The notes under the pieces are model-generated. The model ran no database searches. It was given only the letters and a program-made list of their open reading frames with translations, and had not been told where the DNA came from. Below are positions 27,500-37,828 of a stretch of 64,000 nucleotides of DNA, piece by piece. The stretch is from Streptomyces sp. 2131.1. Lineage in GTDB: Bacteria > Actinomycetota > Actinomycetes > Streptomycetales > Streptomycetaceae. The position numbers and the translations under genes are program-made. How positions within the stretch are numbered: position 1 is the first letter of the stretch; every line of letters starts with the position of its first letter. The DNA lies in assembly GCF_900105515.1 (NCBI RefSeq), contig NZ_FNSY01000001.1:2728001-2792000 (forward strand), written 5' to 3'.

Positions 27500-28387
27500 A
27501 TGAAAGCCCGCACCCGCGCCGCCGCGACCCTGCTGACCCCGTTCTTCGTCCTGTTCACCGTCGTGATGCTGATCCCGATCGGTTACGCGGTCTGGCTCAG
27601 CCTCTTCACCGAACAGCAGTCGGGGCTCGGCTTCGGCGGATCCGAGACGGTCTTCACCGGACTCGGCAACTACACGGCGGCGCTGGGTGACCGGGTCTTC
27701 CGCGACGGCTTCCTCGTCCTGCTCGGCTACTGCGTCGTCTACATCCCGCTGATGGTCGGCGGAGCCCTCGCGCTCGCGCTGCTGCTCGACTCGGCGCTCG
27801 CCCGCGCCAAGCGCTTCTTCCAGCTCGCGCTGTTCCTGCCGCACGCCGTGCCCGGCATCATCGCCGCGATGATCTGGCTGTACCTGTACACCCCGGGCCT
27901 GAGCCCCGTGGTCTCCGCGATGCACTCCGGCGGGATCGGCTTCGACTTCTTCTCCCCGGGCGGCGCGCTCCCGTCCATCGTGAACATCGCGCTCTGGGAG
28001 TGGCTCGGCTACAACATGGTGATCTTCTACGCCGCGCTCCAGGCCATCGACCGCTCGGTGCTGGAAGCCGCCACGGTCGACGGGGCGAGCGGCGGGCGCA
28101 TCGCGTTCAGCATCAAGCTCCCGCTGATCCGCTCCTCGGTCCTGATGGTCGTACTCTTCACGATCATCGGCTCGCTCCAGCTGTTCACCGAACCCCTGAT
28201 CCTCAACACCGGCTCCGGGTCCGCCGTCTCCTCCTCCTGGACACCGAACATGTACGCCTACACCGCGGCCTTCTCCCGCAACGACTTCGGACTCGCGGCC
28301 GCCGCCTCCGTACTCCTCGCGCTCACCGCCGCCCTGCTGTCCTTCGTCGTCACCCGCCTCACCGGCCGGAAGGGCGCGCACGCATGA
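27500..28387 (+). CDS. sugar ABC transporter permease (MalF type)
   Basis: 295 residues, six predicted transmembrane helices, starting 4 bases after the binding-protein stop codon. The cytoplasmic coupling loop is VLEAATVDGASGGRIAFSIKLPL near residue 190, the EAA motif that docks to the ATPase. It is the short MalF-type subunit with only a small extracytoplasmic region. Translational coupling with both neighbours indicates one transcript. The companion permease overlaps its end by four bases (ATGA). Confidence 0.93.
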   Translation: MKARTRAAATLLTPFFVLFTVVMLIPIGYAVWLSLFTEQQSGLGFGGSETVFTGLGNYTAALGDRVFRDGFLVLLGYCVVYIPLMVGGALALALLLDSALARAKRFFQLALFLPHAVPGIIAAMIWLYLYTPGLSPVVSAMHSGGIGFDFFSPGGALPSIVNIALWEWLGYNMVIFYAALQAIDRSVLEAATVDGASGGRIAFSIKLPLIRSSVLMVVLFTIIGSLQLFTEPLILNTGSGSAVSSSWTPNMYAYTAAFSRNDFGLAAAASVLLALTAALLSFVVTRLTGRKGAHA

Positions 28388-29238
28388 GCACCACGACCCG
28401 CAAGAACCCCTGGCTGTCGAAGGCCGCCGTCAACGGAGCCCTGCTCCTGGCCGTCCTCTACATGCTCTTCCCGCTCGTCTGGCTGGTCACCGCCGCCACC
28501 AAGGACACCGGCTCTCTGCTCGCCGGGGACACCTTCTCCTTCGAGGGCTTCGACCTCTCGAAGAACCTCTCGGACATCGCCTCGTACGGGGACGGCGTCT
28601 ACTTCCGCTGGTACGGGAACAGCCTGCTGTACGCGGGGGTCGGGGCTGCCGTCTGCTCGCTGATCTGCGTCGCGGCCGGGTACGCCTTCGACAAGTACGA
28701 GTTCCGGGGCAAGGAGAAGCTGTTCGGGCTGGTCCTGCTCGGCGTGCTCGTGCCCACGACGGCCCTGGCCCTGCCGATGTACCTGCTGGCCAGCAAGATC
28801 GGGATCGTCAACACGTACTGGTCGGTGCTGATCCCCGTCCTGGTGAACCCCTTCGGCGTCTATCTCGCCCGGGTCTTCTCCGCCGGCTACATCCCAGGCG
28901 AGGCGCTGGAGGCGGCCCGCATCGACGGTGCGGGCGAGCTGCGCACCTTCTTCTCCATCGGGCTGCCGATGATGATGCCGGGCTTCGTGACAGTGTTCCT
29001 GTTCCAGTTCACCGCGATCTGGAACAACTTCTTCCTCCCCCTGGTGATGCTCTCGGACCGCAAGCTCTTCCCGCTGAGCCTCGGCCTGTACTCCTGGAAC
29101 ACCAACACCCACAGCGAGCCCGGCTTCTACCCGCTCGTCGTCACCGGGTCCCTCCTCGCCGTCATCCCCCTGATCGTCGCCTTCGTCTCCCTTCAGCGGC
29201 ACTGGAAGGCCGGACTCACCGCCGGCAGCGTCAAGTAG
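28384..29238 (+). CDS. sugar ABC transporter permease (MalG type)
   Basis: 284 residues, six transmembrane helices. The start ATG overlaps the stop codon of the first permease (ATGA). The EAA loop is EALEAARIDGAGELRTFFSIGLPM near residue 175. The protein ends in a short cytoplasmic tail typical of MalG partners. No ATPase gene follows; in Streptomyces many such importers share the ATPase MsiK encoded elsewhere, which I infer here. The next gene encodes a dehydrogenase and is probably in the same operon (32-base gap). Confidence 0.93.
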   Translation: MSTTTRKNPWLSKAAVNGALLLAVLYMLFPLVWLVTAATKDTGSLLAGDTFSFEGFDLSKNLSDIASYGDGVYFRWYGNSLLYAGVGAAVCSLICVAAGYAFDKYEFRGKEKLFGLVLLGVLVPTTALALPMYLLASKIGIVNTYWSVLIPVLVNPFGVYLARVFSAGYIPGEALEAARIDGAGELRTFFSIGLPMMMPGFVTVFLFQFTAIWNNFFLPLVMLSDRKLFPLSLGLYSWNTNTHSEPGFYPLVVTGSLLAVIPLIVAFVSLQRHWKAGLTAGSVK

Positions 29239-29270
29239 CCCACCGCGACCCCCAGGGAGCCACCACCGCC

Positions 29271-30299
29271 ATGCAGTCCACCTCCGCCCACCGGCCCTCG
29301 CTCCTGCTCGCGATGGGCCCGGACATCTACGAGCGCCTCTTCGAGCCGCGCCACCGCGACCGGCTCACCGCCCTCGCCCGTACGGACCCGGCCCTCGTCG
29401 CCCACGACCTGGCCGACCCGGACCCCCGCGTCGCCGCCGCCCTCGCCGAGGCCGAGGTCCTCCTCACCTGCTGGGGCGCGACCCCGCTCACCGACCGGGT
29501 CCTCGCCGCCGCGCCCCGCCTCAGGGCGGTCGTCCACGCGGCCGGTTCGGTCAAGCACCACATCACGGACGCCTGCTGGGAACGCGGCCTCGCCGTCTCC
29601 TCGGCGGCCGGGGCCAACGCCCTGCCCGTGGCCGAGTACACCCTGGCCACGATCCTCCTGGCCAACAAGCGCGTCCCGCACTCCGCCCACGTCTACCGCG
29701 AGGTCCGCGCCGACCACGACTGGCGCGCCGAGCTGGACGGGGCCGGCAACTACCACCGCACGGTGGGCATCGTCGGCGCCTCCCGCATCGGCCGCCGCGT
29801 CATCGAGCTGCTCCGGCCGTTCGACCTGCGGGTCCTGCTGTACGACCCCTTCGTCACCGCGGCGGAGGCGGCGCGGCTCGGCGTCGAACCGGTCGGCCTG
29901 GACGAGCTGTGCGCCCGCGCCGACGTCGTCTCCGTACACGCCCCCCAGCTCCCCGGGACCCACCACATGATCTCCGCCCGCGAGCTGTCCCTGATGCGGA
30001 CCGGCTCGACGCTGATCAACACCGCCCGCGGCTCCCTGATCGACGAGGCGGCCCTGCTCCGCGAGGTGGTCCCGGGCAGGCTGCACGCCGTACTGGACGT
30101 GACGGACCCCGAACTGCCGCCCGCCGACTCCCCGTTGTACGACCTGCCGAACGTGCTCCTCACCCCGCACGTCGCCGGCTCCCTCGGCAACGAGCTCCAC
30201 CGCATGACCGACCACACGCTGGACGAGCTCGAACGGTACGCGGCGGGCCGCCCGTTCGCGGACCCGGTGCATCCGGCTGCGCTGGACCGCTCGGCGTAA
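29271..30299 (+). CDS. D-isomer-specific 2-hydroxyacid dehydrogenase
   Basis: 342 residues. The NAD domain has VGIVGASRIGRR (about residues 164-175; a variant of GxGxxG) and the active-site set is complete: arginine in NTARGSLID, glutamate in DPELPP and histidine in LTPHVAGS. The family interconverts 2-keto and 2-hydroxy acids with NAD(P)H. Position at the end of a sugar-import operon suggests it handles a keto or aldonic acid from the imported sugar. A bidirectional terminator follows, facing groEL. Substrate not predictable from sequence. Confidence 0.88.
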   Translation: MQSTSAHRPSLLLAMGPDIYERLFEPRHRDRLTALARTDPALVAHDLADPDPRVAAALAEAEVLLTCWGATPLTDRVLAAAPRLRAVVHAAGSVKHHITDACWERGLAVSSAAGANALPVAEYTLATILLANKRVPHSAHVYREVRADHDWRAELDGAGNYHRTVGIVGASRIGRRVIELLRPFDLRVLLYDPFVTAAEAARLGVEPVGLDELCARADVVSVHAPQLPGTHHMISARELSLMRTGSTLINTARGSLIDEAALLREVVPGRLHAVLDVTDPELPPADSPLYDLPNVLLTPHVAGSLGNELHRMTDHTLDELERYAAGRPFADPVHPAALDRSA

Positions 30300-30333
30300 C
30301 CGGCACATCCAGCCCCGCCGGCACAGGATGTGC

Positions 30334-30372
30334 GGAAGGCCCGGCACCCCCGAGGGGGGCGCCGGGCCTTCC
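30334..30372. terminator. bidirectional terminator between sugar operon and groEL
   Basis: A 12-bp stem (GGAAGGCCCGGC and GCCGGGCCTTCC) lies between two convergent transcripts. Another short inverted repeat (GCACATCC and GGATGTGC, 30303-30333) precedes it. Confidence 0.75.
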
Positions 30373-30394
30373 GTTTGCGCCGGAGCGCTACACG

Positions 30395-32101
<1,707 letters not shown>

Positions 32102-32123
32102 AACAGAAGCAAACGTGGGTGAA

Positions 32124-32432
32124 TTACTTCTCGATGATCGCGAGCACGTCGCGAGCCGAGAGGACGAGGTACTCCTCGCCGTTGTACTTCACCTCGGTGC
32201 CGCCGTACTTGCTGTACAGCACGACATCGCCGGTCTTGACGTCGAGCGGCAGGCGCTCGCCGTTCTCGAAGCGGCCCGGGCCCACGGCCAGGACGACGCC
32301 CTCCTGGGGCTTCTCCTTGGCGGTGTCCGGAATAACCAGGCCGGAGGCCGTGGTCTGCTCGGCGTCGAGCGGCTGGACCACGATGCGGTCCTCGAGCGGC
32401 TTGATCGCAACCTTGGAGCTGGCGGTCGACAC
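32124..32432 (-). CDS. groES: 10-kDa co-chaperonin GroES
   Basis: 102 residues from a GTG at 32432 with GGGGGAG upstream; an upstream in-frame extension to 32546 has no family support. The mobile loop ([22 protein letters not shown]) and roof region are as expected. It caps the GroEL ring. It is the first gene of the operon, 107 bases after the nearer CIRCE element on the minus strand. Confidence 0.96.
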   Translation of the reverse strand: MSTASSKVAIKPLEDRIVVQPLDAEQTTASGLVIPDTAKEKPQEGVVLAVGPGRFENGERLPLDVKTGDVVLYSKYGGTEVKYNGEEYLVLSARDVLAIIEK

Positions 32433-32539
32433 GATCCGGTCTCCCCCTTCGGAGATCTCACGGGGTTTAACAGTCTTGGGTGTGGCGACCAGGTGAGCCC
32501 GTCGTCGCGGGTGCCGGACCTGCCGGTCGCACAGTACTG

Positions 32540-32566
32540 CTGGCACTCTCCAGTGGGGAGTGCCAG
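32540..32566 (-). promoter_or_regulatory. CIRCE operator 1 (HrcA site)
   Basis: CTGGCACTC, nine bases, GAGTGCCAG. The consensus is TTAGCACTC-N9-GAGTGCTAA; the two arms here are perfectly complementary. HrcA represses chaperonin genes from this element in Gram-positive bacteria. Confidence 0.93.
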
Positions 32567-32586
32567 CACTGACACTATGACTGCGA

Positions 32587-32613
32587 TTAGCACTCGGTCA
32601 AGCGGAGTGCCAA
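32587..32613 (-). promoter_or_regulatory. CIRCE operator 2 (HrcA site)
   Basis: TTAGCACTC, nine bases, GAGTGCCAA, a one-mismatch copy of the consensus. It is spaced 47 bp, about 4.5 helical turns, from operator 1. Confidence 0.93.
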
Positions 32614-32763
32614 TTCCCGCCCCTCGTGGCGTACGCGGCACCTCCGCCCCGTAGGGACAACGCGGGGGCCGCCCGGTCCGTTCCGGGGGAGGGTGACGGC
32701 ATGCGCATACGCCCCGCAGGACCGGACCGCCCGGGGCCGCCGCCCCCGCGTGCGCCGCCCTCC

Positions 32764-33738
32764 CTACACGTAGTCCTCCAGGCGGGCCACGGAGTAGCCC
32801 TGGTCCGTGACGACCTTCATGACGGACCGGATCAGGTCGGGCATGCCGCCCTTCCACTCCTTCGTGCCGCGGAAGTGGGTGAGGATGATGTCGCCGGGGT
32901 GCAGCTTCCGGTCCCCCTCGCGCCACTCCATGTGGTCGGGGAACGCCTCCGCCTCCCACAGGGGCACGGCGGTGATGCCGCAGGACTTGGCGATCCTCAG
33001 GGTGTCGGTGTTGTAGTTGCCGTACGGCGGCCGGAAGAGCCGGGGCCGCTTGCCGAACTGCTGCTCCATGATGTCCTGCTGGTCGCAGATCTCGCGCTTC
33101 TGCTCCTCGTGGGACAGGCCCGGCATGTAGCGGTGGTTGAGCGTGTGGTTGTTGAGCGTGAGCCCGCGGGCCTGGGCGTCCTTGAAGTACGTGTAGTCGT
33201 CGCGCACCAGGTAGTCGGTGAGGAAGGCGCTGTACGGGATGTTCAGCTCCGACATCATCTTCAGCAGCTCGGGATCCTTGTCGTCCCCGTCGTCCATGGT
33301 CAGGAAGACGACCTTGTCCGTGGTGGGGACCCGGGTGAAGACCGGCGGCAGCGAGTCGTCCTGGCCCTCGACCTCGAAGCCCTTGCGGGTCGTGATGTGC
33401 GGCTTCTTCGCGGGCGGTACGGGCGCCGCGAGCGGCGTGCTCGCCAGGCCCCACTTCTTGGCGGCGACCACGCGGGCGGCCTGCGCCAGCTTCGCCCGCT
33501 CCGCCTGCGCCGCGCGGGTGCCCAGCGCCCCGGCCGCCGGCTCCGCCTGCGCGCCCGGCTGACCGGCCTGGAGCTTCGCGCTCCGGGCCGCGGAGTCCGC
33601 GTCGCCCCCGGCCGCACAGCCGGAAGCGGCGGCGGCGACCAGGAGCGCCGCGAGGACCGCGTAACCCGGCCTGCGCCGCAGGCGAGCCCGTACCCGCTGC
33701 CGCCCGCCCGTCACCGCACCCGGTTCACGCCCATTCAT
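32764..33738 (-). CDS. polysaccharide deacetylase lipoprotein (NodB domain)
   Basis: 324 residues from the ATG at 33738 with AAAAGGAC upstream. The N-terminus has a basic stretch, a hydrophobic segment and lipobox AASGC, so it is a lipoprotein outside the membrane, with a disordered Ala/Lys linker to about residue 95. The NodB domain has most of the metal and catalytic motifs: FLTMDDGD (motif 1), NHTLNH (motif 2, metal histidines), RPPYGNYN (motif 3) and ILTH (motif 5). Motif 1 is TMDDGD rather than TFDDGP, so the Asp pair is kept. It probably removes acetyl groups from peptidoglycan or another wall polymer. It is alone in its transcript. Confidence 0.87.
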   Translation of the reverse strand: MNGREPGAVTGGRQRVRARLRRRPGYAVLAALLVAAAASGCAAGGDADSAARSAKLQAGQPGAQAEPAAGALGTRAAQAERAKLAQAARVVAAKKWGLASTPLAAPVPPAKKPHITTRKGFEVEGQDDSLPPVFTRVPTTDKVVFLTMDDGDDKDPELLKMMSELNIPYSAFLTDYLVRDDYTYFKDAQARGLTLNNHTLNHRYMPGLSHEEQKREICDQQDIMEQQFGKRPRLFRPPYGNYNTDTLRIAKSCGITAVPLWEAEAFPDHMEWREGDRKLHPGDIILTHFRGTKEWKGGMPDLIRSVMKVVTDQGYSVARLEDYV

Positions 33739-33881
33739 GGCCAATTTGTCCTTTTGTCGTACTGGCTGCATGGCGCCGGATACTGCCAGCACGAAGGAGG
33801 GCCGCCGCCCCGACACCGCCGCAGGCCCCGCGCGGTCCCCCGGGTGGCTCACACGGAGGCGGCCGAACAGGGCCGCCCGGT

Positions 33882-34547
33882 TCAGCGGTGGGCGCCGCCG
33901 CCCCACGCGGGCAGCGGCTCGGGCGCGGCCGTCCCGGTCACCGTGCGGACGATCCAGCGCCGGTGCCAGAACGCCTTGAAGACGCCGATGAGCCCGACGA
34001 TCCAGGCCAGCAGCCCGAGCCCCATGATCAGGGCCACCAGCCCGTACGTGTCCTCGCCCCGGACCGCGCCCGCGGGCACGACGACGCAGGCGAACAGCCC
34101 CAGCGCGGCCAGCACGAAGGAGGTCAGCAGCCACACCAGGCTCACGCCCGGCAGCCGGAGTCCGGCGTCGCGGGCGGGGTCGCGGTCCAGCTCGCCCCAC
34201 TGCGTGAGCAGCCGGCGCACCGCCACGTCCCGGCGCACCCCGGCGCCGACGAGGATCGCCGCCGGGATCAGGGCGGCGGCGCCGAGGGCGAGCATCACCA
34301 CGCCGAAGATCGCGCCGACGGGGTCGTACGACTCCTCGAAGGCGATCAGCGCCGTCCCGATCAGCGACCAGCCGAGCGCGCCGACCGCACCCCACAGCGA
34401 CAGCAGCCCGAGCCGCCCCGGGCCGATGTGCGCCTCGACCAGCACGCCGAGCAGGTACGACCGGTCGGCGAGCAGCGCGTCCCGGTCGGGCCAGGCACGT
34501 ATCTCCGGGGGCGGCGGAGGCGGCGGCAGCACGGAGCGGGGAGGCAT
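33882..34547 (-). CDS. four-helix membrane protein, function unknown
   Basis: 221 residues from the ATG at 34547, preceded by TAGGGT seven bases upstream, which fits a leaderless start; an ATG at 34574 is possible. The N-terminus has seven consecutive prolines, then a cytosolic stretch; hydrophobic segments are near 48-70, 76-100, 140-165 and 170-195. A conserved-looking loop RRLLTQWGELDRDP joins the second and third helices. It ends in a short basic tail. I recognise no family. It lies between the deacetylase and a VOC-family gene on the same strand. Confidence 0.65.
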   Translation of the reverse strand: MPPRSVLPPPPPPPEIRAWPDRDALLADRSYLLGVLVEAHIGPGRLGLLSLWGAVGALGWSLIGTALIAFEESYDPVGAIFGVVMLALGAAALIPAAILVGAGVRRDVAVRRLLTQWGELDRDPARDAGLRLPGVSLVWLLTSFVLAALGLFACVVVPAGAVRGEDTYGLVALIMGLGLLAWIVGLIGVFKAFWHRRWIVRTVTGTAAPEPLPAWGGGAHR

Positions 34548-34595
34548 GGGGCAGACCCTATCGAGCCGCCGCATGCCCCAATTGCCGCATGGGGC

Positions 34596-35066
34596 TCAGG
34601 CGTTGCGGATGGCCTCGATGTCCAGGCGCTTCATGCCGAGCATGGCCTTCATCGCGCGGGCGGCCTTCTCCGGATCGGGGTCGCCCAGGGCGTCACCGAG
34701 GCCCGGCGGGACGATCTGCCAGAAGAGGCCGTACTTGTCCTTGAGCCAGCCGCACTGGATCTCCTGGCCGCCGTCGGAGGTGAGCGTGTTCCACAGCCGG
34801 TCCGCCTCGTCCTGCGAGTCGCACTCCACGGAGAGCGAGGCGGCCTCGTTGAAGGTGAATTCGGGCCCGCCGTCGAACGCGACGTACTCCGCGCCGTCCA
34901 GCTGGAACCGTACGGTCATCGCCTTCCCCGCCTCGCCGGGGCTCGCGGCGGTCCAGTGGGTGGTCTCCAGGACGCGCGAGTCGCCGCCGATGACGGAGAC
35001 GTAGTAGTCGGCCGCTTCCTCGATCAGGTCCTTCGGGAACCACAGGAACGTGGTGACCTTCTGCAT
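34596..35066 (-). CDS. VOC-superfamily protein, PhnB/3-demethylubiquinone methyltransferase-like
   Basis: 156 residues of the vicinal oxygen chelate fold, two beta-alpha-beta-beta-beta modules: MQKVTTFLWFPKDLIEEAADYYVSVI and later EFTFNEAASLSVECDSQDEADRLWNTL, ending in LKDKYGLFWQIVPP. This matches the PhnB-like subfamily, which is often named after a methyltransferase though its members vary in chemistry. Metal residues are not obvious in this copy. Small cytosolic protein. No operon partner gives its role. It lies between the four-helix membrane protein and a 93-residue unknown. Confidence 0.85.
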   Translation of the reverse strand: MQKVTTFLWFPKDLIEEAADYYVSVIGGDSRVLETTHWTAASPGEAGKAMTVRFQLDGAEYVAFDGGPEFTFNEAASLSVECDSQDEADRLWNTLTSDGGQEIQCGWLKDKYGLFWQIVPPGLGDALGDPDPEKAARAMKAMLGMKRLDIEAIRNA

Positions 35067-35129
35067 GGTCCTCTCCTCACGTACAGGGGCAAAGTGCCGT
35101 GAAGGGTAGACCGCGGAAGCGTCCGGAAC

Positions 35130-35411
35130 TCATCGACCTGCCGGGTCGCCCAGCGATTCGAAGCGCCAGCGGTGCACCGCCCGGGTGACCAGGGCGGCAT
35201 CCGGATCGGGCAGCTCCGGCAGCTCGTCGGCGTACCCGCCCCGCCACCAGGTGATGACCAGGACCCGGTCCTGCGGGGCCCGCAGCAGCTCGCTGCGGAG
35301 CGGGGTCCGGGGCAGCTCGGCGGCGCGGGCGCGGGCCCACTCCAGGAGCTCGCCGCCCCGGCCGTCGGAGGCGCGGGCCTCCCACATCAGGGCGGTGACG
35401 GGGGCGCTCAT
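35130..35411 (-). CDS. small protein coupled to tsaD, unknown function
   Basis: 93 residues from the ATG at 35411, overlapping the tsaD stop codon by four bases (ATGA), so translation is coupled to tsaD. The sequence begins [20 protein letters not shown] and contains [10 protein letters not shown] and [17 protein letters not shown]. Its size and pattern suggest an alpha/beta ferredoxin-like fold, as in antibiotic-biosynthesis monooxygenase-type small proteins. I cannot assign a family. It ends the tsaB-rimI-tsaD transcript. Confidence 0.65.
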   Translation of the reverse strand: MSAPVTALMWEARASDGRGGELLEWARARAAELPRTPLRSELLRAPQDRVLVITWWRGGYADELPELPDPDAALVTRAVHRWRFESLGDPAGR

Positions 35412-36508
35412 GAGTACAGGTTGTCCTTGCTGACCTCGTGCACGTGGTCGTGGTCGTGGCTGTGGGCGCCGGGGACGTGGGTCTCGGTGACGGGCAGCGA
35501 GGAGTCGGCGGACAGCTCCAGGTCGGAGGCGGGCCGGTTGCGGGCGACCATCTCGGCGCCGAGCGCGGCCACCATCGCGCCGTTGTCGGTGCACAGCTTG
35601 GGGCGGGGCACGCGCAGCCGGATGCCGGCCCGCTCGCACCGCTCCCGGGCGAGCGCGCGCAGCCGGGAGTTGGCCGCGACACCGCCGCCGATCATCAGGT
35701 GGTCGACGCCCTCGTCCTTGCAGGCGCGGACGGCCTTGCGGGTGAGCACGTCGACGACGGCCTCCTGGAAGGACGCGGCCACGTCCCGTACCGGCACCTC
35801 CTCGCCGGCCGCCCGCTTGGCCTCGATCCAGCGGGCGACGGACGTCTTCAGGCCGGAGAAGGAGAAGTCGTACGCGGGGTCGCGCGAGCCGGTCAGGCCG
35901 CGCGGGAAGGCGATGGCCGCCGGGTCGCCCTCGCGGGCGAGGCGGTCGATGACCGGGCCGCCGGGGAAGCCGAGGTCCAGCACCCGGGCGATCTTGTCGA
36001 ACGCCTCACCGGCCGCGTCGTCGATGGTCGCGCCCAGCGGCCGCACGTCGTTGGTGATGTCGGGCGCGAGGAGCAGCGAGGAATGCCCGCCGCTGACCAG
36101 GAGCGCCATGGTCGGCTCGGGCAGCGGCCCGTGCTCCAGCTGGTCGACGCAGATGTGGGAGGCCAGGTGGTTGACCCCGTACAGCGGCTTGTTCAGCGCG
36201 TACGCGTACGCCTTGGCGGCGGAGACGCCGACGAGCAGCGCGCCCGCGAGGCCGGGCCCGGCGGTGACGGCGATGCCGTCGAGGTCCCGGCCGCTGACGC
36301 CGGCCTCCTTCAGGGCGCGCTCGATGGTGGGGACCATCGCCTCCAGGTGGGCGCGGGAGGCGATCTCCGGGACGACGCCGCCGAAGCGGGCGTGCGTGTC
36401 GACGCTGGACGCGACGGCGTCCGCGAGGAGCGTCGTCCCCCGGACGATGCCGACCCCGGTCTCGTCGCAGGAGGTCTCGATACCGAGTACGAGGGGTTCG
36501 TCAGCCAT
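35408..36508 (-). CDS. tsaD: tRNA threonylcarbamoyladenosine synthase subunit TsaD, His-rich tail
   Basis: 366 residues; the family is about 340. It transfers the threonylcarbamoyl group from TC-AMP to A37 of ANN-reading tRNAs, giving t6A, with TsaB and TsaE. Motifs: [15 protein letters not shown] at the start, metal histidines in SRAHLEAM and the VNHLASH region (two His each family-wide), and [11 protein letters not shown]. The last 25 residues carry [10 protein letters not shown], an unusual His tail that could bind metal. It overlaps rimI by one base (TGATG) and the next gene by four. In E. coli these functions are split across the genome; here they are clustered. Confidence 0.96.
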   Translation of the reverse strand: MADEPLVLGIETSCDETGVGIVRGTTLLADAVASSVDTHARFGGVVPEIASRAHLEAMVPTIERALKEAGVSGRDLDGIAVTAGPGLAGALLVGVSAAKAYAYALNKPLYGVNHLASHICVDQLEHGPLPEPTMALLVSGGHSSLLLAPDITNDVRPLGATIDDAAGEAFDKIARVLDLGFPGGPVIDRLAREGDPAAIAFPRGLTGSRDPAYDFSFSGLKTSVARWIEAKRAAGEEVPVRDVAASFQEAVVDVLTRKAVRACKDEGVDHLMIGGGVAANSRLRALARERCERAGIRLRVPRPKLCTDNGAMVAALGAEMVARNRPASDLELSADSSLPVTETHVPGAHSHDHDHVHEVSKDNLYS

Positions 36509-37011
36509 CAGTCAGTCTCGTTTTCTTGTACGTCTTCGTGTACGTGGAGGCGCATGACGAGCGCGTCGATGTTGCCCGGCTGGTAGTAGCCGCGGCGGAA
36601 GCCGATCGGTTCGAAGCCGAAGCGCTCGTAGAGTTTCTGGGCGCGGGTGTTGTCGACGCGGACCTCGAGGAGCACCTCGGCGCACTCGAACGCCGTGGCG
36701 TGCTTGAGCAGGTCGGTCAGCAGCTCGGAGCCGAGCCCGCCGCCCCAGTGGTCGCGGGCGACGGCGATGGTCTGTACGTCGGCGAGGTCGCCGGCGGCGG
36801 CGAGGCCCGCGTACCCGACGATCCGGCCGGTGCCCCGCTCCTCGGCGACGACGTAGCGGCGGGTGGCCGCCGGGCCGCGCGCGTACGCCAGCTCGGACCA
36901 GAACATGCCTGCCGACCAGGCGTCCTCCGGAAACAGCTCGTGCTCCAGGGCGAGCACCGGGTCGATGTCCCACCAGCGCATCTCGCGCAGCACCGCGGTC
37001 GTGACGGTCAC
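36508..37011 (-). CDS. rimI: ribosomal-protein-S18-alanine N-acetyltransferase RimI
   Basis: 167 residues from a GTG that overlaps the tsaB stop codon by four bases. GNAT fold: [11 protein letters not shown] at the start, acetyl-CoA pyrophosphate loop [12 protein letters not shown] near residue 95, and the [17 protein letters not shown] motif near 125. It acetylates the N-terminus of ribosomal protein S18. Fusions of rimI with tsaD genes in actinobacteria show the functional link. Translationally coupled to tsaB and tsaD. Confidence 0.93.
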   Translation of the reverse strand: MTVTTAVLREMRWWDIDPVLALEHELFPEDAWSAGMFWSELAYARGPAATRRYVVAEERGTGRIVGYAGLAAAGDLADVQTIAVARDHWGGGLGSELLTDLLKHATAFECAEVLLEVRVDNTRAQKLYERFGFEPIGFRRGYYQPGNIDALVMRLHVHEDVQENETD

Positions 37012-37661
37012 TTCGGGGTGACCACCTTGTAGTTCTTCGGGACCTGCGCGTCGGGCCTGCGGAGGTAGAGCGGCTGCGGCGGCAGCAGCTCCTCACCGGC
37101 GGCCAGGCGCTCGGCGGCGAGACCGGCCAGCGCGCCGGCCGCGAGGTGCTCGGGACCGCGCGCGTCCGGGAACGCCTCGGGGTAGAGCACCGCGCCCGCG
37201 CCGACGACGGGCAGGCCCGCGAGCCGCTCCGCGATGTCGGCGGGCCGGTCGACGGAGGGGCCCTCGGTCCGGGTGCGGGCGTCCTGGTACCGCGCCCAGT
37301 AGACCTCCTTGCGGCGGGCGTCCGTGGCGACGGCGAAGGGGCCTTCCAGCCCGGCGGCGTACGCGAGGCCGTCCAGGGTGCACAGCCCGTGCACGGGCAC
37401 GGAGAGCGCCGAGCCGAACGTGGCGGCCGTCACCAGGCCGACGCGCAGTCCGGTGTACGGGCCGGGGCCGACGCCCACGACGACGTCCGTCACGGCGTCG
37501 AGTTTCACCCCGGCGTCGGCGAGGACCCGGTCGACGGCGGGCAGCAGCAGCTCCCCGTGCCTGCGGGCGTCGACCTGCGCGGACTCGGCGACGACGCGGG
37601 TCCCGTCGTGCAGGGCGACGGTGACGGCGGGGGTGGCGGTATCCATTGCGAGCAAGAGCAC
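37008..37661 (-). CDS. tsaB: t6A biosynthesis scaffold protein TsaB
   Basis: 217 residues, an ASKHA-fold protein like TsaD but without its metal site. LLAMDTATPAVTVAL begins the fold; VGVGPGPYTGLRVGL (about 66-80) is the family signature. It is a partner and scaffold that holds TsaD and TsaE in the t6A complex. It is the first gene of the tsaB-rimI-tsaD transcript; tsaE is encoded 1.1 kb away, beyond a divergent gene. Confidence 0.94.
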   Translation of the reverse strand: MLLLAMDTATPAVTVALHDGTRVVAESAQVDARRHGELLLPAVDRVLADAGVKLDAVTDVVVGVGPGPYTGLRVGLVTAATFGSALSVPVHGLCTLDGLAYAAGLEGPFAVATDARRKEVYWARYQDARTRTEGPSVDRPADIAERLAGLPVVGAGAVLYPEAFPDARGPEHLAAGALAGLAAERLAAGEELLPPQPLYLRRPDAQVPKNYKVVTPK

Positions 37662-37828
37662 GCAAACAGCCTACGGCTCCGGCGCGGCCCGCCCCGCGCC
37701 CCGTACGGCATCCCGGTACGGGCGGTCCCGGCTGCTACCGTCACCGGGTATAAGCGGAGTACGTGTAAACGCTTGTACGACTTACAGTTCGCGCCTTACG
37801 GCACACGACAGCGAAAGAGGCACGCACG

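Noticed and set aside
33882..34395. polysaccharide deacetylase extending further upstream
   Set aside because: The extra frame runs into the four-helix membrane gene; the ATG at 33738 has a good ribosome-binding site and is directly followed by a lipoprotein signal.
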